NCBI RefSeq assembly: GCF_030369615.1
Contig: NZ_CP128494.1
Location: 2,065,501 to 2,129,500 of the forward strand
From: Geobacillus stearothermophilus ATCC 12980
GTDB lineage: Bacteria > Bacillota > Bacilli > Bacillales > Anoxybacillaceae
Reading direction: 5' to 3'
Length of the DNA stretch: 64,000 nucleotides
In this document: positions 58,039 through 64,000 of the stretch, piece after piece
Layout: each line of letters starts with the position of its first letter
Position numbering within the stretch: the stretch's first letter is position 1
The notes under the pieces: model-generated
Databases searched by the model: none
What the model was told of the DNA's origin: nothing
The model's input: the letters and a program-made list of their open reading frames with translations, nothing else
Made by a program: the position numbers and the translations under genes

Positions 58039-58174
58039 TTCCGAAAAAATCGATGGCGTCTTTGTCGCCATATTGTTCCGCCGTCTCCCACAAATAGTCG
58101 GAAATCGTTTTCTTTGGATAGTCGAGCGTAGCAGGAATGGACGGCGGATAATGAGCGAGCCACGGTTTTTCCAT
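58039..58174 (-). pseudogene. lcfA: lcfA 5' fragment
   Basis: The first ~45 codons of the acyl-CoA synthetase, MEKPWLAHYPPSIPATLDYP through GDKDAIDFFG, cut by the IS1595-family insertion. Start at 58174 with AGGAGGG 6 nt upstream (an ATG at 58180 lies too close to it). The reading frame continues into the element and ends there. Rejoining the 5' and 3' parts across one copy of TTCCGAAA restores the gene apart from the frameshifts in the 3' part. Confidence 0.92.
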
Positions 58175-58224
58175 ATGCATCCCTCCTTGTTTCTATTTTA
58201 TTTCACTTTTTGTAATTTTTCATC

Positions 58225-58251
58225 AAAAAAACGCCTCGCCTGAGCGAGACG
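58225..58251 (-). terminator. Terminator upstream of lcfA, after the small membrane gene
   Basis: Stem CGTCTCGC/GCGAGGCG with a 4-nt loop, then seven T residues in the minus strand. It ends the polX-mutS2-yshE transcript. Confidence 0.9.
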
Positions 58252-58416
58252 TCACCAAAACCAGTACACCAAACCAATGAAGAAAAAGCACGCGCAAATG
58301 ACAAACAAGATTTTCGCCAGCACATCGACCGATCGGTTGCGCACCGCCATATACGCGATGCCGGCGATCAAAAACAGCCCGACCGCAATCAACAACCATT
58401 TGACTACTGCGTTCAT
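58252..58416 (-). CDS. Small membrane protein, 54 aa
   Basis: Encodes MNAVVKWLLIAVGLFLIAGI and so on, ending FIGLVYWFW: two transmembrane segments (about residues 5-23 and 33-53) joined by a basic loop (VRNRSVD). ATG at 58416 with AAAGGGG nine nucleotides upstream. It lies 14 nt after yshE in the same direction and directly before a strong terminator, so it is probably the last gene of that transcript. Unknown function; it is short, but the signals are good. Confidence 0.72.
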   Translation of the reverse strand: MNAVVKWLLIAVGLFLIAGIAYMAVRNRSVDVLAKILFVICACFFFIGLVYWFW

Positions 58417-58430
58417 TCGGTTGTTCCCCT

Positions 58431-58841
58431 TTACTGAATCCCTTCGCCGATGACAAACGACAAACCGACGGAAATGACCATCGAGATAAAGCCGACCGCC
58501 CGGTTGTCGTTGGCGATTTCATCATCGATGTTAAACTTCGGCGTCAAAAATTCATAAATAAAATACGCAGCGAGCAGAAGCAAAAACCCGTACACGCCCC
58601 AGCCGACCATCGACAACAGCGACTCATGGTGGGCGAGCGCGTAACGAAAAATATTGGCAATGCCAAAAATCTTTCCGCCGGTTGCCATCGCCACTGCCAT
58701 ATTGCCTTTTTGAATTTCTTCCCAGTTTTTATACTTCGTGACGAGTTCAAACACGGCCAAAAACACCACGATGCACAGCACGGCGACGCTGAAATTGGCA
58801 GCGGTTCTCACCATTTCGTGCTCCCAAAACGGCGCCATCAT
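58431..58841 (-). CDS. yshE: DUF350 membrane protein YshE
   Basis: Integral membrane protein of about 136 residues with four hydrophobic segments and the typical DUF350/UPF0719 sequences AMATGGKIFGIANIF and FLTPKFNIDDEI. Start taken at 58841 (GGGGG five bases upstream); the preceding ATG at 58856 overlaps the mutS2 stop codon. It follows mutS2 as in B. subtilis. Function unknown. Confidence 0.88.
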   Translation of the reverse strand: MMAPFWEHEMVRTAANFSVAVLCIVVFLAVFELVTKYKNWEEIQKGNMAVAMATGGKIFGIANIFRYALAHHESLLSMVGWGVYGFLLLLAAYFIYEFLTPKFNIDDEIANDNRAVGFISMVISVGLSFVIGEGIQ

Positions 58842-58852
58842 TCTCGCCCCCA

Positions 58853-61207
58853 TCATTTCAGTTCCACGACCGTCACCCCGGTCCCGCCTTCATTCGCCTC
58901 ACCAAATCGGAAGCTTTTGACCGCCCTGTGCTGCTTTAAAAACTGCTGCACCCCTTGACGGAGCGCGCCTGTCCCTTTGCCGTGGATGATGGAGACGCGC
59001 GCATATCCGGCGAGCACGGCGTCATCCAAGTATTTCTCAAGCCGAAGGAGCGCGTCTTCGTACCGTTCGCCGCGCAAATCAAGCTCAAGGCTCACATGGG
59101 CGTCCTTGCCTTTCACGGTCGCAATCGGCGTCACGTCGTTCACCGGCGCGCTGCCGATGTATTCTAAGTCACGCTCGTGAATTTTCATTTTCAAAATGCC
59201 GAGCTGCACTTGCCATTCATCGTCCGACACTTTTTCGATCAAGTAGCCTTTTTGGTTGAGGCTCGTCACCTTCACTTCATCACCCGGCTGGAATACATGG
59301 CGCGGCGCCTGTTTTTTTGCTCTTTTCCGTTTCTCGACTTTCGGCACGGCGGCGGCGAGCCGCTGTTTTGCCTCGGCGAGCTCATGTTCTTTCACTTCCG
59401 CCTGCTTTTCTTTTTGCAGGCGGCGCAGTTCATGGATCACCCGCTCGGCTTCGCGCTCGGCGGCGCGGATGATGTCCGTTGCCTGCTTCGCCGCTTCAGC
59501 CAGCCTCTCTTCTTTTTCCTCTTCGAGCGCTTCGAGCTTTTGCTCCCACTCGGCGCGCAGCCGCTCCGCTTCCTCCAACGCCGCGCGCGCCCGTGCTTCG
59601 TCTTCCTCGGCTTGCTTTTTGCTCCGTTCGAGCGACGCGATCATGTTTTCCACGTTATGGCTTTCCGCGCTCACTTGCGCTTTCGCCCGCTCGATAATCC
59701 GCTCATCCAACCCCAAGCGGCGTGAGATGTCAAAGGCGTTGCTGCGGCCGGGAATGCCGATCAATAGTTTATACGTCGGACGGAGCGTTTCGGTGTCAAA
59801 TTCAACGCTCGCGTTCACCACCCCGGGGCGGTTGTAGCCGTACGCTTTCAATTCGGGATAATGCGTCGTCGCCACCGTCCGCGCCCCGCGCCCGTGCACT
59901 TCATCCAAGATGGCGATGGCAAGCGCCGCCCCTTCCTGCGGGTCGGTGCCTGCTCCGAGCTCATCAAACAGCACAAGGCTTTGGCCATCGACATGGCGCA
60001 AAATGTCGACAATATTGACCATATGGGACGAGAACGTGCTCAAGCTTTGTTCGATCGACTGCTCGTCGCCGATATCCGCGTACACTGCGCGGAACACCGC
60101 CGCTTCCGATCCGTCGGCCGCCGGGATAAACAGCCCCGCTTGCGCCATTAATGTCAACAAGCCGACCGTTTTTAACGTCACCGTTTTCCCGCCGGTGTTT
60201 GGGCCTGTTATGACGATCGTCGTATAATCGCCGCCGAGTTCAATGTCATTCGGCACCGCCTTTTCTTGATCAAGCAGCGGATGGCGGGCCTGCACAAAGC
60301 GAAGATAGCCTCGGTTATTGACCGCTGGCTTCGCGGCTTGCAGCCGGCGGGCGTATTTCGCCTTGGCAAACGCAAAATCGAGCGCCGCAAGCGACTCAAC
60401 CGCCCGCGCAAGCGGTTCAGCCTGCTCAGCGACTTTTGCCGACAGTTCGCGCAAAATGCGTTCGATTTCTTGCTTTTCTTTCGCCCGCGCTTCGCGGAGT
60501 GCGTTGTTCAACTCGACGACCGCCTGCGGCTCGATAAACAGCGTCGCCCCGGACGCCGACTGGTCGTGGACGATGCCGCCATAGGCACTGCGATACTCTT
60601 GTTTCACCGGAATGACATAGCGGTCGTTGCGGATCGTAATGATGGCGTCCGACAGCCGCTTTTGCGCCGACGGCGAGCGAATGATGCTCTCAAGCTTCTC
60701 GCGGATGCGCGCTTCCACTGACCGAATTTGCCCGCGGAGCGAACGGAGGCGGTCGCTTGCGGCATCCAATACCTCGCCATGGTCGTCGATCGAACGGCGA
60801 ATGTCATGCTCAAGCGCCGGCACCTCCACGAGCTCATCGGCATAAATGGACAGACGATCCAATCCCCCGTGCTCTTCATGCAGATCCATAATCAGCCGTT
60901 TCATCTGCCGGCTTGCGGTCAAGGTGGATGCCGTTTCCACGAGTTCTTGCGGACTGAGCACGCCGCCGATCGACGCCCGTTTCAAATGAGGGCGAATGTT
61001 GACAACTCCGTCAAGCGGCGCATAGCCAGCAAGTCGCAAAACAGCGGCCGCTTCATCCGTTTCCTCAAGCCAAGCGGCCATCTCCTCCAAATCGGATGAC
61101 GGCATGAGCGCCTCGATTTTTTCCAAACCGAGCGGCGAGGACGCATGCTCAGCCAACTGCTCTTTCACTTTATCGAACTCCAAGGTGTGAAGCACTTTTC
61201 GTTGCAC
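58853..61207 (-). CDS. mutS2: MutS2 ATPase/endonuclease (MutSB)
   Basis: MutS-family ATPase of 784 residues without the mismatch-recognition domain. It has a core/clamp region, the ATPase domain with Walker [12 protein letters not shown] and DELGAGTDP, a coiled coil (about residues 515-630), a KOW-like segment and a C-terminal Smr domain ([16 protein letters not shown] and [10 protein letters not shown]). Family members act in recombination control and in rescue of collided ribosomes. I place the start at a GTG (61207; [11 protein letters not shown]) because GGGGG lies 8 nt upstream; an ATG at 61231 overlapping the polX stop is the alternative. Confidence 0.94.
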   Translation of the reverse strand: MQRKVLHTLEFDKVKEQLAEHASSPLGLEKIEALMPSSDLEEMAAWLEETDEAAAVLRLAGYAPLDGVVNIRPHLKRASIGGVLSPQELVETASTLTASRQMKRLIMDLHEEHGGLDRLSIYADELVEVPALEHDIRRSIDDHGEVLDAASDRLRSLRGQIRSVEARIREKLESIIRSPSAQKRLSDAIITIRNDRYVIPVKQEYRSAYGGIVHDQSASGATLFIEPQAVVELNNALREARAKEKQEIERILRELSAKVAEQAEPLARAVESLAALDFAFAKAKYARRLQAAKPAVNNRGYLRFVQARHPLLDQEKAVPNDIELGGDYTTIVITGPNTGGKTVTLKTVGLLTLMAQAGLFIPAADGSEAAVFRAVYADIGDEQSIEQSLSTFSSHMVNIVDILRHVDGQSLVLFDELGAGTDPQEGAALAIAILDEVHGRGARTVATTHYPELKAYGYNRPGVVNASVEFDTETLRPTYKLLIGIPGRSNAFDISRRLGLDERIIERAKAQVSAESHNVENMIASLERSKKQAEEDEARARAALEEAERLRAEWEQKLEALEEEKEERLAEAAKQATDIIRAAEREAERVIHELRRLQKEKQAEVKEHELAEAKQRLAAAVPKVEKRKRAKKQAPRHVFQPGDEVKVTSLNQKGYLIEKVSDDEWQVQLGILKMKIHERDLEYIGSAPVNDVTPIATVKGKDAHVSLELDLRGERYEDALLRLEKYLDDAVLAGYARVSIIHGKGTGALRQGVQQFLKQHRAVKSFRFGEANEGGTGVTVVELK

Positions 61208-61227
61208 GTATCTGACCCCCAGCTCAT

Positions 61228-62952
61228 TCATTTCGTTCGTTTGTCGCGCAAAAACTGCCGCAGCTTGTCAAGCGGCCATGTGTTGATGACCGTTTCGTTC
61301 TTGATCCAGCCTTTCCTTGCCGTCGCCACGCCAATAGCCATATCATCAAGCATGTCCAAATGGTGGGCGTCCGTGTTAATGGCAATATACGCCCCCGCTT
61401 CCTCGGCTTTTTTCACGTAAGCTGCCGACAAATCGAGACGGCTCGGGTTGGCGTTTAACTCAAGCACCGTGTTCGTCTCGGCCGCGAGTTTCATGAGCCG
61501 ATCGAGATCGACGTCATAACCGCCGCGCTGGCCGATGAGCCTTCCGGTCGGATGGGCGATGACATCGACGTACGGATTGCGAAACGCCGCCTCGAGCCGC
61601 TTCATGATCGCCTCGCGCGGCTGTTTGAACGCAGAGTGAATGGCGGCGATGACAAAATCCAGCTCCTTGAGCACGTCATCATCGTAATCGAGCGTCCCGT
61701 CCGGCAAAATATCCATCTCAATGCCGGCGAGGATGGTAAAATCCGAATAGCGCGCGTTCAGCCGTTCGATTTCCTCGCGCTGGCGCCGCAATCGATCCGG
61801 CGTCAAACCGTTGGCGACTTTCAAAAATTGCGAATGGTCGGTGATGGCCATATACCGATAGCCGAGGCGGCGGCACGCCTCAACGAGCTCCTCAAGCGAA
61901 CACGCCCCGTCGCTCCATGCCGAATGCATATGCAAATCGCCTTGAATGTCTTCAAGGCGGACAAGCGGATATCGATCCGAATAGCGCTCGATTTCCGTGC
62001 CGTCTTCACGCAGCTCCGGGGGAATGTGCGGCAGCCCGAAATGGGCGTAAAACGCCGCTTCATCCGGGAACGTTTTCACCTTGCCAGTCGCTTCGTCTTC
62101 CACGCCGTATTCGCTGATTTTCTCCCCGCGCTCTTTGGCGAGCTGGCGCATGCGCACGTTATGCTCCTTCGATCCGGTGAAATGATGGAGCGCGGTCGCA
62201 AACTGCGCCCCGCTAACCAGCCGGAAGTCGACGGCCACATCGTCGTCATAGCGAAGCAGAAGCGACACTTTCGTTTCCCCAGCAGCGATGACCTCGCGGA
62301 CACGCTCAAAACGAAGAAGCCCGTCGCGCACCGCAGCCGGACGGTCGGTGGCGATGACATAATCCAAATCTTTCACCGTTTCGTTTACGCGACGCAAACT
62401 GCCGGCCCGCGAGAAGCGGATCACGCCATCAAGACAAGCAAGCTGGCGTTCCACATCCGCCGCGGCGGCGAGCACCCGAGCGAGCGGCAGCCGCTCAGGG
62501 CGTTTGCCCGCCTCCTCAATCGCCGCCAACAACTTTTCCTCCGTTTTCGCGCCAAAACCAGGAAGCTCCCGCACTTTTCCCACCAGACACGCTTCTTTCA
62601 ATCCATCCATATCGACAATACCGAGCTCTTGATGCAGCTTGGCGATTTTTTTGCCGCCAAGCCCCGGGATCTTAAGCAAGGAAAGAAGCGTTTCCGGAAT
62701 ATCGCGCTTTAATTCCTCGAGCACCGATGATGAACCGGTTTCGACAAACTCGGTGATGATCGCCGCCGTGCTTTTGCCGATGCCGGGAATGGCGGTGAAG
62801 TCGCCGATTTCCGCGAGGCTCCGCTCATCCGTTTCCAAGGCGTTCGCCGCTTTGCGGAAGGCGTTGACCTTAAATGGATTTTCTCCTTTGATCTCCATAT
62901 ACAGTGCGATCGTTTCAAGCAGGCGGATGACTTCTTTTTTATGGACGCTCAT
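61228..62952 (-). CDS. polX: DNA polymerase X with PHP exonuclease domain
   Basis: Family X repair polymerase of 574 residues. N-terminal helix-hairpin-helix repeats ([29 protein letters not shown]) bind DNA. The polymerase active-site acidic residues lie in VKDLDYVIA and [10 protein letters not shown]. The C-terminal PHP domain (about residues 335-574) has [17 protein letters not shown] and INTDAHH metal motifs and gives 3'-5' exonuclease or AP-endonuclease activity. Start MSVHKKEV at 62952 is 8 nt after GGGAGG. Confidence 0.95.
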   Translation of the reverse strand: MSVHKKEVIRLLETIALYMEIKGENPFKVNAFRKAANALETDERSLAEIGDFTAIPGIGKSTAAIITEFVETGSSSVLEELKRDIPETLLSLLKIPGLGGKKIAKLHQELGIVDMDGLKEACLVGKVRELPGFGAKTEEKLLAAIEEAGKRPERLPLARVLAAAADVERQLACLDGVIRFSRAGSLRRVNETVKDLDYVIATDRPAAVRDGLLRFERVREVIAAGETKVSLLLRYDDDVAVDFRLVSGAQFATALHHFTGSKEHNVRMRQLAKERGEKISEYGVEDEATGKVKTFPDEAAFYAHFGLPHIPPELREDGTEIERYSDRYPLVRLEDIQGDLHMHSAWSDGACSLEELVEACRRLGYRYMAITDHSQFLKVANGLTPDRLRRQREEIERLNARYSDFTILAGIEMDILPDGTLDYDDDVLKELDFVIAAIHSAFKQPREAIMKRLEAAFRNPYVDVIAHPTGRLIGQRGGYDVDLDRLMKLAAETNTVLELNANPSRLDLSAAYVKKAEEAGAYIAINTDAHHLDMLDDMAIGVATARKGWIKNETVINTWPLDKLRQFLRDKRTK

Positions 62953-62994
62953 CCCCATTTCCTCCCTTTCCCGCAAAACCGCGGCCACGCCCGG

Positions 62995-63531
62995 TCAGAC
63001 GCGGCCATGAATCCACCAATGATTAAGCATGTCCGACAACACCGGCGTATGTTTCACAATCACGGTCGCCATAAGCGAACGCTGCAGCTGCTCCTGCACG
63101 CTGTCAATCGGCACGAGCGCCCCGATATACAACAGCAAAAAGACGAGCAAATACACTTCCGCAAACCCGAGCGCCGCCCCCGCCAGGCGGTTGACGCTTC
63201 GCAAGAGCGGCAGTTGGGCGACGAAATCAAGCATCGAGCCGATTTGCAGGACGATTTTCACAGCAAAAAACAAAAGCGCAAAGGAAATCGCCCGATAATA
63301 GGCATCGTCCAAATGCGTGCTCTGAAACAGCAGCTTCATCGTCTCCGGGTCTCCGAACGTCGGATACGGAATCCAAAGGCGCAATGTCGGCACAAACCGT
63401 TCATAATAGCGATAGGCGACGAAAAAGGCGATGAGAAACCCGGCCATATGAATGAATTGAAGGATAAAGCCGCGCTTCAGCCCGATCATCGCCCCCATCA
63501 ACAGGACAAATAGCAGCACGACATCAATCAT
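62995..63531 (-). CDS. yshB: CvpA-family membrane protein YshB
   Basis: Membrane protein of 178 residues with four hydrophobic segments, typical of the colicin V production protein (CvpA) family: VVLLFVLLMGAMIGLKRGFI at the N-terminus and SVNRLAGAALGFAEVYLLVF. Function in Gram-positives is unknown. Its start overlaps the zapA stop by 8 nt; polX follows after 42 nt. Confidence 0.9.
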   Translation of the reverse strand: MIDVVLLFVLLMGAMIGLKRGFILQFIHMAGFLIAFFVAYRYYERFVPTLRLWIPYPTFGDPETMKLLFQSTHLDDAYYRAISFALLFFAVKIVLQIGSMLDFVAQLPLLRSVNRLAGAALGFAEVYLLVFLLLYIGALVPIDSVQEQLQRSLMATVIVKHTPVLSDMLNHWWIHGRV

Positions 63532-63799
63532 CCTGTTTCCCGTCCTTTTCCTGTTTCAGCTGTTCCGCCAGCCGTTGATATTGTTCTTTCAGTTTGAGAT
63601 ACTCACTGGCGATGTTGACGGCTGTCAACACGGCCAGCTTCGGCACATCAAGAAGCGGATTTTTCTCGCTGAATTCATGCATTTTATCATCAACGAACGC
63701 CGCCACGAGCCGGATGTGGGCCGGGCTTTCCGCGCCGACGATCGTGTAGTCTTGTCCATAGATGCGGACGCTCACTCGCGTTTTTGGCTGTTCTGTCAA
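63524..63799 (-). CDS. zapA: Cell division protein ZapA
   Basis: Z-ring associated protein of 91 residues that promotes FtsZ bundling. N-terminal globular part (TRVSVRIYGQDYTIVGAESPAHIRLVA) and C-terminal coiled coil (SEYLKLKEQYQRLAEQLKQE). Start is a TTG at 63799 with GGGGGAG upstream; a longer reading frame to 63880 has no signal. First gene of zapA-yshB-polX-mutS2, divergent from rnhC as in B. subtilis. Confidence 0.93.
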   Translation of the reverse strand: MTEQPKTRVSVRIYGQDYTIVGAESPAHIRLVAAFVDDKMHEFSEKNPLLDVPKLAVLTAVNIASEYLKLKEQYQRLAEQLKQEKDGKQDD

Positions 63800-63852
63800 G
63801 CTTTCTCCCCCATTTCGCCAAATCCTACTGTTTATCATATCATGAACGCTGG

Positions 63853-63858
63853 TATAAT
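63853..63858 (+). promoter_or_regulatory. Extended -10 promoter of rnhC
   Basis: TGGTATAAT at 63850-63858 with only a weak -35 (TTTATC-like). About 55 bp upstream of the rnhC TTG start. Confidence 0.5.
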
Positions 63859-63911
63859 GGAAAGAAGCGACACATAGCAACGATAGAGAAGATTAAAGGA
63901 GCGATCGAACG

Positions 63912-64000
63912 TTGTCAAACTATGTGATTCAAGCCGACCAACAGCTGCTTGACGCCTTGCGCGCCCACTATGAAGGCGCCTTGTCCGACCGGCTTCCGGC
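63912..64000 (+). CDS. rnhC: Ribonuclease HIII, N-terminal fragment
   Basis: The first 29 codons (MSNYVIQADQQLLDALRAHY onward) of the RNase HIII gene, which continues beyond the window. Start is a TTG at 63912 with AAAGGAG upstream. This N-terminal domain is the TBP-like substrate-binding part of RNase HIII; the sequence fits that of G. stearothermophilus RNase HIII as I recall it. Divergent from zapA, matching B. subtilis gene order. Confidence 0.9.
   Translation, partial: MSNYVIQADQQLLDALRAHYEGALSDRLP

Noticed and set aside
57959..58180. Open frame joining the start of lcfA with IS sequence
   Set aside because: The last ~25 residues come from IS ends; this is the truncated lcfA 5' fragment, not a separate gene.
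61552..62712. Open frame of 386 codons opposite polX
   Set aside because: Antisense shadow of polX, same reasoning.

Overview
The window is chromosomal DNA of a thermophilic, spore-forming Bacillaceae, almost certainly Geobacillus of the G. stearothermophilus/G. kaustophilus group. It is GC-rich, it has sporulation genes (spoVID, ysxE, gerM, gerE), and the N-terminus of the RNase HIII gene at its right edge fits G. stearothermophilus RNase HIII as I remember it. Gene order follows the Bacillus subtilis valS-to-rnhC stretch closely. Nearly everything is on the minus strand; only six real genes are on the plus strand.

Layout (left to right, so mostly 3' to 5' of transcription). 1-12 kb: valS with its T-box leader, a small membrane protein behind a sigma-K-like promoter, ysxE-spoVID (spore coat; sigma-E-like promoter), and the haem operon hemAXCDBL. 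12-21 kb: engB-lonA, lonB, clpX, tig and ysoA (proteostasis and ribosome assembly). 21-31 kb: the branched-chain amino acid operon ilvE-[T-box]-ilvBNC-leuABCD, with a promoter flanked by a CodY-like box and a perfect cre site. 31-36 kb: rph-rdgB-ysnB, gerM, racE-ysmB and gerE. 36-42 kb: sdhCAB, yslB and uvrC.

42-51 kb is an accessory island where B. subtilis goes almost directly from trxA to uvrC. It holds two Fur-box-controlled iron-uptake transcription units (an FTR1 permease with a secreted partner, and a lipoprotein). They flank a translationally coupled four-gene envelope-glycan operon (epimerase, flippase-like protein, membrane phosphodiesterase-like protein, GT2), with a GT-C glycosyltransferase beyond.

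51.9-58.2 kb is a decayed fatty-acid oxidation operon (lcfA-fadR-fadB-etfB-etfA). lcfA carries an IS1595-family insertion with an 8-bp target duplication. That element carries a passenger gene and is itself split by an IS982-family element; lcfA also has three frameshifts. An IS200/IS605-type left end sits in the 3' end of fadB, and etfB-etfA is reduced to a short chimeric relic. fadR, fadB and the FadR operator remain. 58.2-64 kb returns to the conserved order: a small membrane protein, yshE, mutS2, polX, yshB, zapA and divergent rnhC.

The most unusual signal is a pair of roughly 220-240 bp protein-less elements with IS200/IS605/TnpB-type ends, inserted directly after the stop codons of gerM and gerE and upstream of those genes' terminators. 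They should be transcribed as sporulation-gene 3' UTRs. Differences between the copies preserve hairpins only in the gene-sense strand, which suggests omega-RNA-like scaffolds.
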